A DNA stretch of 12,028 bases, taken from the NCBI GenBank assembly GCA_002452555.1, contig DKER01000060.1, positions 16,673 through 28,700 on the forward strand. Reading direction: 5' to 3'. Positions 1 to 6,444 of the stretch are shown in pieces. Source of the stretch: Fidelibacterota bacterium UBA6817. Lineage in GTDB: Bacteria; Fidelibacterota; Fidelibacteria; Fidelibacterales; Fidelibacteraceae. The translations under genes and the position numbers were made by a program. Under the pieces are notes generated by a model, which had not been told where the DNA came from, ran no database searches, and worked only from the letters and a program-made list of their open reading frames with translations. Within the stretch, counting starts at the first letter, position 1. Each line of letters opens with the position of its first letter.

Positions 1-10
1 AATTTAAACT

Positions 11-385
11 TTAGGTTTTACGTTTTTTCTTAATGGCGGCTCTTTTCTTACCTTTTCGTGTCCGGGCATTATTTTTGGTATTCTGGCCCCGAACCGGTAA
101 ACCGCGGCGGTGTCTGAGTCCGCGATAACAGCCTATATCCATTAAACGTTTGATATTCATTGTTACTTCGGTACGCAGGGCACCTTCAACTTTATATTCA
201 TCAGCAATAAGCTGACGGATAGAACTAACCTGATCCTCGGTGAGGTCTTTGATCCTGATTTCGGGATCTACACCTGCTTTGTCAAGAATCTGAAGCGCCA
301 TGGGACGTCCTATTCCGAAAATATAAGACAGTCCGACTTTGACTTTTTTATCTCGTGGTAAGTCCACTCCAGCAATACGAGCCAA
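11..385 (-). CDS. rpsM: 30S ribosomal protein S13
   Basis: S13 is a 30S head protein that contacts the P-site tRNA and forms bridges with the 50S (L5). The 124-residue product begins ARIAGVDLPRDKKV, carries LSYIFGIGRPMALQIL (about residues 19-34) and the signature CYRGLRHRRGLPVRGQNTKNNARTRKGKKR (about 87-116), then a basic tail. The start is TTG: it is the only codon that yields the near-universal MARIAGV N-terminus, and a perfect AGGAGGT lies 4 nt upstream. The gene heads the alpha block; the 12-nt gap after rpmJ leaves no room for an E. coli-type S4 leader. The rest of the block lies outside the window. Confidence 0.99.
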   Translation of the reverse strand: MARIAGVDLPRDKKVKVGLSYIFGIGRPMALQILDKAGVDPEIRIKDLTEDQVSSIRQLIADEYKVEGALRTEVTMNIKRLMDIGCYRGLRHRRGLPVRGQNTKNNARTRKGKKRAAIKKKRKT

Positions 386-389
386 ATTT

Positions 390-396
390 ACCTCCT
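390..396 (-). promoter_or_regulatory. Ribosome-binding site of rpsM
   Basis: A perfect AGGAGGT, 4 nt before the TTG at 385. It supports the use of TTG as the true start of S13. It lies in the 12-nt space after the rpmJ stop. Confidence 0.9.
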
Positions 397-397
397 G

Positions 398-511
398 TTA
401 CCCTTGTCTCTGTTTGTGTTTCTTATTATCGCATATCACGCGTACAACACCGTTCCTGCGAATAATCTTACACTTGTCACAGATCTTTTTAACTGATGCA
501 CGTACTTTCAT
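398..511 (-). CDS. rpmJ: 50S ribosomal protein L36 (zinc-binding)
   Basis: L36 is the smallest 50S protein and binds a single zinc ion. This 37-codon gene is easy to miss by length but is clear from sequence: MKVRASVKKICDKCKIIRRN starts it, and it ends HKQRQG. The ligands C11, C14, C27 and H32 give the C-x2-C-x12-C-x4-H pattern of the zinc-containing (C+) form. The ATG start has AGGA 8 nt upstream, 12 nt after infA. The stop is TAA, and the ribosome-binding site of rpsM lies immediately beyond it. Confidence 0.98.
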   Translation of the reverse strand: MKVRASVKKICDKCKIIRRNGVVRVICDNKKHKQRQG

Positions 512-523
512 TGTATCAATCCT

Positions 524-742
524 TTATTTATACCGATAAACGATACGTCCTCTGGACAGATCATAGGGTGAAAGTTCCAACGTAACTTTATCACCCGGTA
601 ATATCTTGATAAAATGCATCCGCATTTTACCGGATATATGGGCCAGAACTTCATGCCCGTTGTCCAACTTTACCTTGAATGAAGCATTCGGCAAAGTATC
701 CAGTATCGTTCCATCAACTCTGATAGCATTTTGTTTTGCCAT
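524..742 (-). CDS. infA: Translation initiation factor IF-1
   Basis: IF-1 binds the 30S A site during initiation and aids IF-2 and IF-3. The 72-residue product is a single OB-fold of exactly the E. coli length. It carries the hallmarks GTILDTLPNASFKVKLDNGH (about residues 11-30), LAHISGKMRMHFIKILPGDKV and the C-terminal ELSPYDLSRGRIVYRYK. The ATG lies 3 nt after the map stop; the upstream sequence has only a poor GGGT-like ribosome-binding site, so coupling to map translation is likely. It is followed by rpmJ after 12 nt. Confidence 0.99.
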   Translation of the reverse strand: MAKQNAIRVDGTILDTLPNASFKVKLDNGHEVLAHISGKMRMHFIKILPGDKVTLELSPYDLSRGRIVYRYK

Positions 743-745
743 AGT

Positions 746-1492
746 TTACCCGTTTGTCAGAATAAGCGGTTCATTCTCTGTTACAGCAATCGTATGTTCA
801 AAATGAACTGAAGCCTTTCTGTCTTTTGTCACAATGGTCCAACCGTCATCATTTGTTTCAACTTCATGAGTTCCCAGATTGATCATTGGTTCAATTGCCA
901 GTACCAATCCTGGTTTCAGCCGCATCCCCCGTCCCGGATATCCATAATTGGGAACCTGGGGTTCTTCATGAAGTTTGCGACCGATGCCGTGTCCGACCAA
1001 AGTCCGGATCACAGAAAAGCCATGCTTTTCGGCATGGGTTTGGATTGCATAGCCGATATCCAACAGATGGTTACCGGCAACAGCCTGACGAATTCCCATA
1101 CTCAGACATTCTTCCGTAACAGTCATCAATTTCTTCCATTCATCCGGTATATCACCCGCCGTAAATGTGCGGGCGTGGTCACCATAGTATCCTTCGACGA
1201 TTGCTCCGCAGTCAATACTGACCAAGTCACCCTCCCGAAGGATTCTGGGGCCCGGAATACCGTGTACAACTTCCTCATTTAACGATACACACAAAGTGGC
1301 AGGAAAACCGTTATACCCTTTAAACCCCGGGAGTCCCTGATGTGAGCGGATATAATCTTCCGCTATGGCATCCAGCTTTGCTGTTGTCACTCCCGGTTTT
1401 ATCCACTTGGACACTTCAACGAGTGTATCATGGACCAGTTTTCCGGCTTTGCGCATGATATTGATTTCATGCTGTGATTTGTACCGTATCAT
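746..1492 (-). CDS. map: Methionine aminopeptidase type I
   Basis: Map removes the initiator methionine from nascent proteins when the second residue is small. The 248-residue product is a type Ia enzyme: no N-terminal extension and no type II insert. The pita-bread metal ligands are all visible: Asp94 (IDCGA), Asp105 (GDHARTF), His168 (GHGIG), Glu201 (IEPM) and Glu232 (FEHT), with catalytic His77 (VHGIP) and His175 (LHEEP). It is therefore expected to be active. The ATG has only a weak GGA-type site. It follows secY by 12 nt with no adk between them, as in Bacteroidota/Chlorobiota orders and unlike the secY-adk-map order of Bacillota. Confidence 0.99.
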   Translation of the reverse strand: MIRYKSQHEINIMRKAGKLVHDTLVEVSKWIKPGVTTAKLDAIAEDYIRSHQGLPGFKGYNGFPATLCVSLNEEVVHGIPGPRILREGDLVSIDCGAIVEGYYGDHARTFTAGDIPDEWKKLMTVTEECLSMGIRQAVAGNHLLDIGYAIQTHAEKHGFSVIRTLVGHGIGRKLHEEPQVPNYGYPGRGMRLKPGLVLAIEPMINLGTHEVETNDDGWTIVTKDRKASVHFEHTIAVTENEPLILTNG

Positions 1493-1504
1493 AAGTCCAT
1501 CGCT

Positions 1505-2842
1505 TTAGAAACGACGCCGTCCCCGGATTTTCCCGGATTTCAAAAAACCGTCATAATGGCGAGTGATCAACTGTGATTCAATTTGCTGCAATGTATCCAA
1601 AGCAACACCTACAATAATCAGCAGTGACGTTCCGCCAAAAAAGCTGGCCAGATCGTAATCTATTCCCATCACATTCATAAGAATATAGGGTAGGATCGCA
1701 ACGATAGCCAGAGCTATGGATCCGGGTAACGTAACACGTGTCAGAATATTGTCAATATATTCTGCTGTTCGTTTACCTGGCCGGATCCCTGGGATAAATC
1801 CCCCGTGTTTTTTCATATTATCAGCGACTTCGGTTGGGTTAAATGCGATGGCTGTATAGAAAAAAGTAAAGAAAATAATCAGCAGACCAAAAACAAGCCA
1901 ATAAAACCAGTGATCAATACTGAATATACGCATTGCCGATTGAAGCCATTCCACATCACCCACAAATGTTGTGATGGTGCTGGGAATAAACATCAGGGAT
2001 TGTGCGAAAATGATCGGCATAACACCGGCAGTATTCACACGCAGGGGAATATTGGTTGATTGTCCCCCGTATATTTTTCGGCCCACAACCCGTTTAGCAT
2101 ACTGTACGGGAATCTTGCGGGTTCCTTGTGTCAAAAGGATGACAAAACCGATGGTTATAATCATCAACCCCAACAAAATAACATCGGCAAACAAACTTCT
2201 GACACCTTCAGAGATCAGCGTGATTTCTTTGAAAATCACATTGGGAAATCGAACCATGATTCCGATCATAATAATCAGAGAGATGCCGTTGCCTATACCT
2301 CTGTCCGTTATCTGTTCACCGAGCCACATAATAAACATGGTACCGGTAATCAGGGTCAGAACGGTCAGAAGAATAAATCCCATACCGGGATTTGGAACAA
2401 CAGGCATTGGTTGTGCTGATGTCCCGGCATCCATGTGCTGAAGAAAGATTGCGACGCCGTAGCCCTGCAACGCGGAAATGGCCACAGTGCCGTAGCGGGT
2501 TAACTGCGTAATTTTTTTTCTTCCTTCAGGTCCTTCCTTCTGTAATCTCTGGAAATAGGGAAAAACAGCTCCGAGAAGCTGAATGATAATGCTCGCACTG
2601 ATGTAGGGCATAATCCCAAGAGCAAAAACTGTTGCTTTTTGGAAAGCGCCGCCTGCAAACATATCGTATAAACCAAACAAAGTATTGGTAAAGCTTTGTG
2701 CTGCTATACTCAGGACATATGTATCAACACCGGGTATGGGGATATGACCTCCGACCCGATACACAATCAGTATCATGATTGTGAACAGAATTCTTTGCCG
2801 TAATTCATGGATTTTGAATACGGATTTCAGACTCTGGATCAT
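1505..2842 (-). CDS. secY: Preprotein translocase channel subunit SecY
   Basis: SecY is the central channel of the SecYEG translocon in the inner membrane, moving proteins across or into the membrane with SecA or the ribosome. The 445-residue product has about ten hydrophobic spans (roughly 17-37, 70-95, 113-135, 153-173, 187-205, 218-238, 272-294, 312-335, 372-392, 400-420). Key motifs are the plug/TM2 region AGGAFQKATVFALGIMPYISA (residues 63-83), GEQITDRGIGNGIS, the cytoplasmic loop VVGRKIYGGQS, and GFIPGIRPGKRT with Arg354, the equivalent of the essential E. coli Arg357. ATG start inside an ATGA overlap with rplO. A cluster of four Arg closes the C-terminal tail. An A8 run lies at codons for RKKI (about 108-111). 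Confidence 0.99.
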   Translation of the reverse strand: MIQSLKSVFKIHELRQRILFTIMILIVYRVGGHIPIPGVDTYVLSIAAQSFTNTLFGLYDMFAGGAFQKATVFALGIMPYISASIIIQLLGAVFPYFQRLQKEGPEGRKKITQLTRYGTVAISALQGYGVAIFLQHMDAGTSAQPMPVVPNPGMGFILLTVLTLITGTMFIMWLGEQITDRGIGNGISLIIMIGIMVRFPNVIFKEITLISEGVRSLFADVILLGLMIITIGFVILLTQGTRKIPVQYAKRVVGRKIYGGQSTNIPLRVNTAGVMPIIFAQSLMFIPSTITTFVGDVEWLQSAMRIFSIDHWFYWLVFGLLIIFFTFFYTAIAFNPTEVADNMKKHGGFIPGIRPGKRTAEYIDNILTRVTLPGSIALAIVAILPYILMNVMGIDYDLASFFGGTSLLIIVGVALDTLQQIESQLITRHYDGFLKSGKIRGRRRF

Positions 2843-3279
2843 AATTCTACAGCCTTTCCGCCTGCTTTTTCAATCTTATCTTTTGCTGACGAGCTAAATG
2901 CATCTGCAGTAATTGTAAGCGATTTTTCGATGTCGCCCACACCGAGGATCTTGACAGGCATATCCGCTTTCTTAATGAGTCCGTTTCTTTTCAGGACTTC
3001 AGCAGTGATCTCTGTCTCTTCCAAAGAATTTATATCCTTCAGGTTCACAATCTGAAATTCCTGGCGGAACCGGGCATTGGAAAAGCCTCTTTTGGGAACA
3101 CGGCGCTGAAGGGGCATTTGACCGCCTTCAAACCAGCTGTAATGTTTGGATCCGGTTCTTGATTTTTGTCCGTTATAGCCCCGGCCTGCTGTCGTTCCGT
3201 TCCCGGAACCCACACCGCGGCCGCGACGTTTTGTACTTTTTCTGGAACCGTCTGCAGGTTTTAATGTGGAAAGGATCAT
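2839..3279 (-). CDS. rplO: 50S ribosomal protein L15
   Basis: L15 is an extended 23S rRNA-binding protein important in mid-to-late 50S assembly. The 146-residue product starts LSTLKPADGSRKSTKRRGRG (about residues 3-22), then the Gly-rich GSGNGTTAGRGYNGQKSRTG region (about 25-44), GGQMPLQRRVPKRGF, and a C-terminal globular part ending with KDKIEKAGGKAVEL. These are classic L15 marks. It is coupled at both ends: its ATG overlaps the rpmD stop by one base, and its TGA lies inside an ATGA overlap with secY. Confidence 0.99.
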   Translation of the reverse strand: MILSTLKPADGSRKSTKRRGRGVGSGNGTTAGRGYNGQKSRTGSKHYSWFEGGQMPLQRRVPKRGFSNARFRQEFQIVNLKDINSLEETEITAEVLKRNGLIKKADMPVKILGVGDIEKSLTITADAFSSSAKDKIEKAGGKAVEL

Positions 3280-3479
3280 TATTCTTCGACCTCCTCAACT
3301 TTTACCAGATGAGAAACCTGGGCAATCATTCCCCGAACGGGATCATTGTCAGGCAAAACAACCGTTCTGTTCAGTTTACCCAATCCCAGAGCTTTTATGG
3401 TCAGTGACGTCCGTTCCCGGTACCCGATTGTACTTTTAACCTGAGTCACTTTAAGTTTTTTTTCTTTTTTCCGTACCAT
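3279..3479 (-). CDS. rpmD: 50S ribosomal protein L30
   Basis: L30 is a small 50S protein of the central region near 5S rRNA. The 66-residue product has KVTQVKSTIGYRERTSLTIKALGLGKLNRTVVLPDN (about residues 10-45), containing the L30 signature of a strand, helix and GLGK(L/I) turn, and ends in an acidic tail. The frame runs upstream to 3557 inside rpsE, but the ATG at 3479 gives the family length and follows an AGGAGGT site (11 nt spacing). Codons 4-8 form an A6-G-A8 run. The TAA stop overlaps the rplO ATG (TAATG). Confidence 0.97.
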   Translation of the reverse strand: MVRKKEKKLKVTQVKSTIGYRERTSLTIKALGLGKLNRTVVLPDNDPVRGMIAQVSHLVKVEEVEE

Positions 3480-3480
3480 C

Positions 3481-3993
3481 TCAGTTAAACACCTCCTGTA
3501 CCGTAATACCGCGTCTTTTTGCAACCAGGTACGCGTCTTCCAGTTTGAGAAGGGCATTCATCGTAGCTTTGATCACATTGTGAGAATTAGCACTCCCAAT
3601 GGATTTTGCCAGAATATCGTGAACACCAACCTGCTCCATAATGGCACGTACAGGTCCGCCGGCAATAATTCCGGTTCCGGAAGAGGCCGGTTTGAGAACA
3701 ACTCTTGCGGCACCGTACCGGCCGATCACTTCGTAAGGAATCGTTCCTTTGAGGACCGGAATACGCACGATATTTTTCTTTGCATCTTCACGGCCTTTAT
3801 TAATGGCATCAATAACCTGATTGGCTTTACCAAGACCGATACCCACGTGTCCGTTCCCGTCTCCGACAACGACAATCGCATTAAAACGGAAACGGCGACC
3901 GCCGGTAATCACCTTGGCGACTCTGTTTATCTTCACGACTTTTTCATCGCGTAATTCCAACTCAGCAGGATTGATTGACTTTGTAAGATTCAA
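3481..3993 (-). CDS. rpsE: 30S ribosomal protein S5
   Basis: S5 lies at the mRNA entry and decoding fidelity region of the 30S; its N-terminal loop is where spectinomycin-resistance changes occur. The 170-residue product has a double-stranded-RNA-binding-like N-domain with VVKINRVAKVITGGRRFRF (about residues 19-37) and VVVGDGNGHVGIGLGKA, then the second domain with LKPASSGTGIIAGGPVRAIMEQVGV and a KATMNALLKL helix. The start is TTG: an AAGGAG lies 7 nt upstream, no ATG fits the conserved N-terminus except this position, and the rplR stop is 15 nt away. The TGA stop is one base from the rpmD ATG. Confidence 0.97.
   Translation of the reverse strand: MNLTKSINPAELELRDEKVVKINRVAKVITGGRRFRFNAIVVVGDGNGHVGIGLGKANQVIDAINKGREDAKKNIVRIPVLKGTIPYEVIGRYGAARVVLKPASSGTGIIAGGPVRAIMEQVGVHDILAKSIGSANSHNVIKATMNALLKLEDAYLVAKRRGITVQEVFN
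3491..3497 (-). promoter_or_regulatory. Ribosome-binding site of rpmD
   Basis: AGGAGGT inside the last codons of rpsE, 11 nt before the rpmD ATG at 3479. The spacing is long, but this site and the family length together fix the start of L30 rather than an upstream in-frame codon. Confidence 0.75.
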
Positions 3994-4000
3994 GACAACA

Positions 4001-4006
4001 CTCCTT
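4001..4006 (-). promoter_or_regulatory. Ribosome-binding site of rpsE
   Basis: AAGGAG, 7 nt before the TTG at 3993, in the short rplR-rpsE gap. It decides the TTG start of S5. Confidence 0.85.
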
Positions 4007-4008
4007 TT

Positions 4009-4377
4009 TTAGAATTTCAATCCGGCTTCACGACTGGCATCAGCCAGCGCTTTGATCCGACCGTGATAAACATATCCGTTTCGATCAAAGACAACCGTTT
4101 CAATGTTATTTTCTTTGGCAAGAGCGGCAATTTGTTTACCGATTTCCACACTCTTTTCCGTTTTATTCTTTGATTCAAGTTTAACCTTATTATCTTTGGA
4201 AAAGGAATGTGCCTGAACCAAAACTTTATTGTTGATATCATCGACAATTTGAGCAGCGATATGACGGTTACTTTTAAAAACAACCAGTCTTGGCCGCTCA
4301 GGTGTTCCTGACATTTTTTTACGGATACGTATTTTCTTTTTGTATCTGATTTCGTTTCGATCAACTATTTTTTTCAT
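4009..4377 (-). CDS. rplR: 50S ribosomal protein L18
   Basis: L18 binds 5S rRNA together with L5 and helps attach it to the 50S. The 122-residue product has the basic N-terminal tail (KKKIRIRKKMSGTPERPRL, about residues 13-31), VFKSNRHIAAQIVDD, and the C-terminal helix-strand VVFDRNGYVYHGRIKALADASREAGLKF (about 95-122), all canonical. ATG start with AAGGA 8 nt upstream. A second reading frame through the same bases is long but encodes no recognisable protein and is ignored. Confidence 0.99.
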   Translation of the reverse strand: MKKIVDRNEIRYKKKIRIRKKMSGTPERPRLVVFKSNRHIAAQIVDDINNKVLVQAHSFSKDNKVKLESKNKTEKSVEIGKQIAALAKENNIETVVFDRNGYVYHGRIKALADASREAGLKF

Positions 4378-4388
4378 GATATCAGTCC

Positions 4389-4928
4389 TTACTTCTTGAT
4401 CGTCTTGCCGGCTTTACGATGAACCTTTTCACCCACATAGCGGATACCTTTACCTTTGTAAGGTTCCGGCTCACGGAATGAACGGATCTGTGCGGCAACG
4501 GCACCGACTTTTTGCTTTTCAATACCGGATACCGTAATCAGATTACCTCTTCCCACCTCAAAGGAAATACCATCGGGAGGTTCAATCATAATCTGATGGG
4601 AGTATCCCAACGAAAGAAGCAGGTTTTTTCCTCTTAATTCTACAGAATATCCGACACCCTGGATTTCGAGCTGTTTTGAATAACCTTCAACAACACCCGT
4701 AACCATATTTTGGATCAGGGAACGTGTCAAACCGTGAAGCGCCTTATGCGTATTGGAGTCAGAAGGGCGCACTACGACAATGTCCTTGTCTGCAAAAGTA
4801 ACTGACATATCAGAATGGACATTAATCGAAAGTTCTCCTTTTGGTCCTTTCACTGACAGAATTCCGCCATCCATCACTGCTTTTACGTTATCCGGTACCG
4901 GAATTGGTTTTTTACCGATTCGTGACAT
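4389..4928 (-). CDS. rplF: 50S ribosomal protein L6
   Basis: L6 binds 23S rRNA helix 97 near the GTPase-associated centre and the sarcin-ricin loop. The 179-residue product contains two alpha/beta repeats of similar fold: the first from MSRIGKKPIPVPDNV with LSVKGPKGELS, the second around VEGYSKQLEIQGVGYSVEL (about residues 79-97). It closes with the signature EPYKGKGIRYVGEKVHRKAGK (about 155-175). ATG start with a GGGGAG site 5 nt upstream. Length is close to E. coli L6. Nothing unusual is seen. Confidence 0.99.
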   Translation of the reverse strand: MSRIGKKPIPVPDNVKAVMDGGILSVKGPKGELSINVHSDMSVTFADKDIVVVRPSDSNTHKALHGLTRSLIQNMVTGVVEGYSKQLEIQGVGYSVELRGKNLLLSLGYSHQIMIEPPDGISFEVGRGNLITVSGIEKQKVGAVAAQIRSFREPEPYKGKGIRYVGEKVHRKAGKTIKK

Positions 4929-4942
4929 AAGTTCTCCCCTTC

Positions 4943-5335
4943 TTACCAGATTTTACACAGGTATTCGCCGCCGATGCCCAATTCCCGGGCTTCCTTATCG
5001 GTGAGTACCCCCTGTGACGTTGAGAGAATTCCAATTCCAAGTCCGTTTCGGACCCGGGGTATTTCCAACGCTCCGACATAAATTCTTCGTCCCGGTTTGC
5101 TGACCCGTTCGAGTCCGTACAAAACCGGACGACCGTTATTCTGATATTTCAGATAAAGCCGGAGCATCCCCTGTTTTCCATCTTCAACAAGAATAAAGTC
5201 CTTAATATAGCCTTTGACTTTCAGGATCATCGCTATTCTTGCTTTCAGTTTGCTTGCCGGGATTTCAACCCAGCGGTGATGCGCATTCGATGCGTTGCGA
5301 ATACGTGTTAAAAAATCTGCAATTGGATCAGTCAT
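4943..5335 (-). CDS. rpsH: 30S ribosomal protein S8
   Basis: S8 binds the central domain of 16S rRNA (helix 21) early in 30S assembly; in E. coli it is also the feedback repressor of the spc operon. The 130-residue product shows MTDPIADFLTRIRNA, the N-terminal SKLKARIAMILKVKGYI helix (about residues 28-44), RVSKPGRRIY, and the C-terminal GILSTSQGVLTDKEAREL with GGEYLCKIW. The rRNA-binding C-terminal signature is intact. ATG start with AAGGA 6 nt upstream; gaps of 12 nt to rpsZ and 14 nt to rplF. Confidence 0.99.
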   Translation of the reverse strand: MTDPIADFLTRIRNASNAHHRWVEIPASKLKARIAMILKVKGYIKDFILVEDGKQGMLRLYLKYQNNGRPVLYGLERVSKPGRRIYVGALEIPRVRNGLGIGILSTSQGVLTDKEARELGIGGEYLCKIW

Positions 5336-5347
5336 GGATCTTCCTTT

Positions 5348-5533
5348 TTACCAACTTGCTTTTGTTATTCCGGGAATTTCACCCCTTAAAGCCAGTTCGC
5401 GAAAACAAATACGGCATAGTCCGAATTTACGGTACACACCTTTGGGCCTTCCACAAATCGAGCATCTGGAATAGGCTCTTGATGAAAATTTTGGTTTGCG
5501 CTTGGCTTTTGCGATCATGGATTTTTTTGCCAT
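5348..5533 (-). CDS. rpsZ: 30S ribosomal protein S14, zinc-binding type Z
   Basis: S14 is a late-assembling 30S head protein. At 61 residues this is the short zinc form (rpsZ, often annotated rpsN type Z), not the about 90-100-residue zinc-free form found in E. coli. Four cysteines in two CxxC pairs (C24, C27 and C40, C43) would bind one zinc ion. Other family marks are AKRKPKFSSRAYSRC, CGRPKGVYRKFGLCRICFRE and the C-terminal GEIPGITKASW. The ATG start is 7 nt after AAGGA; the region around it has a duplicated AAGGAT and an inverted ATCCT. It lies in the usual L5-S14-S8 slot. Confidence 0.99.
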   Translation of the reverse strand: MAKKSMIAKAKRKPKFSSRAYSRCSICGRPKGVYRKFGLCRICFRELALRGEIPGITKASW

Positions 5534-5543
5534 AGGATTATCC

Positions 5544-6119
5544 TTATCCTTCTGTTTGAGTAGTTCGGCGTTTAAACGGGAAACCGAATGCTTTCAGAAG
5601 TTCATAGCATTCCTGGTCATTTTTTGCCGTTGTTGTCAGAGTTATGTTCATACCCCGGACACGGTCCACTTTATCGTAATCAATCTCAGGAAAGATGACC
5701 TGTTCCTTTAAACCGAACGTATAATTCCCGAATCCGTCAAACGCTTTATCCGACAATCCGTTAAAGTCACGGACTCTGGGGATGGTTACATTGATCAATC
5801 TGTCCAGAAATTCATACATACGGGCACGTCTCAGTGTAACACGGACGCCTACCGGGTCTCCTTCACGGATTTTAAAATTACTGATAGCTTTCTTTGCACG
5901 GGTAACAACGGCATGCTGACCGGTAATCAATTCAAGGTCCTTAACACAGTTTTCAACCTGTGCCGGTTCTTCTTTAGCATTTCCCAATCCAACACTGACG
6001 CTGATTTTTTCCAGTTTAGGCACTTCCATCGGATTTGAAAATCCGAAGGTTTTGGTCAAATATGGAATAATATCAGTTTTATACATTTCCTGTAATCTTG
6101 GAATCTTATTCATAGTCAT
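5544..6119 (-). CDS. rplE: 50S ribosomal protein L5
   Basis: L5 binds 5S rRNA with L18 and forms part of the central protuberance, contacting the P-site tRNA. The 191-residue product has the N-terminal PRLQEMYKTDIIPYL helix, VPKLEKISVSVGLGNA (about residues 33-48), TGQHAVVTRAKKAISNFKIREGDPVG, and the ending segment with GMNITLTTTAKNDQECYELLKAFGFPF (about 156-182). The first ATG overlaps the rplX stop by one base and has AAGG 6 nt upstream; a second ATG two codons on would be spaced 12 nt, so the first is preferred. In E. coli, S8 represses spc translation near this start; here no intergenic space exists for such a site. Confidence 0.99.
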   Translation of the reverse strand: MTMNKIPRLQEMYKTDIIPYLTKTFGFSNPMEVPKLEKISVSVGLGNAKEEPAQVENCVKDLELITGQHAVVTRAKKAISNFKIREGDPVGVRVTLRRARMYEFLDRLINVTIPRVRDFNGLSDKAFDGFGNYTFGLKEQVIFPEIDYDKVDRVRGMNITLTTTAKNDQECYELLKAFGFPFKRRTTQTEG

Positions 6120-6433
6120 TACTTCCCTTCATCCACTTGTTCGCCCGTTTTTTTACTGAAACGGACACGGGAACCGTCAGCAAGTATCCTTATACCGGTA
6201 CGGGAGGGTTTGTTATCCTGAACCAGCATAACATTTGAAACATGGATCGGTGCTTCTTTCTCGACAATACCACCCTGGGGATTTTGCTGATTCGGCCGGG
6301 TATGACGTTTAACCAGATTGACGCCTTCAATGATTACCCGTTCTTTCTTTGGGAATACTTTGAGGATCTTTCCGGTTTTTCCCCGGTCTTTCCCCGCAAT
6401 GACTTTTACGATGTCATTTTTCTTTACGTGCAC
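6119..6433 (-). CDS. rplX: 50S ribosomal protein L24
   Basis: L24 is an assembly-initiator protein that binds the 5' domain of 23S rRNA and later sits near the tunnel exit. The 104-residue product (the same length as in E. coli) has a KOW motif (about residues 5-32, VKVIAGKDRGKTGKILKVFP) followed by GVNLVKRHTRP and the APIHVSNVMLV strand. The frame is open upstream to an ATG at 6472, but that would overlap rplN by 29 nt. The GTG at 6433 is 6 nt from AGGAG and gives the family N-terminus MHVKKNDIVKV, so GTG is chosen. The TAA stop overlaps the rplE ATG (TAATG). Confidence 0.97.
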   Translation of the reverse strand: MHVKKNDIVKVIAGKDRGKTGKILKVFPKKERVIIEGVNLVKRHTRPNQQNPQGGIVEKEAPIHVSNVMLVQDNKPSRTGIRILADGSRVRFSKKTGEQVDEGK

Positions 6434-6439
6434 GGGATT

Positions 6440-6444
6440 CTCCT
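6440..6444 (-). promoter_or_regulatory. Ribosome-binding site of rplX
   Basis: AGGAG overlapping the last base of the rplN TAA stop, 6 nt before the GTG at 6433. It decides the GTG start of L24 over an upstream in-frame ATG at 6472. Confidence 0.88.

Noticed and set aside
866..1282. A 138-codon plus-strand frame opposite map.
   Set aside because: Antisense shadow of a well-conserved enzyme gene; no independent support.
1971..2441. A 156-codon open frame on the plus strand opposite secY.
   Set aside because: Its hydrophobic look is the complement of SecY membrane codons; no family resemblance, and the sense gene is certain.
3480..3557. A longer L30 starting at 3557 inside rpsE.
   Set aside because: It adds 26 residues that do not resemble L30; the ATG at 3479 gives the normal family length.
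4017..4364. A 115-codon minus-strand frame overlapping rplR in another frame.
   Set aside because: It lies wholly within L18 and has no recognisable motif; the L18 frame explains the conservation.
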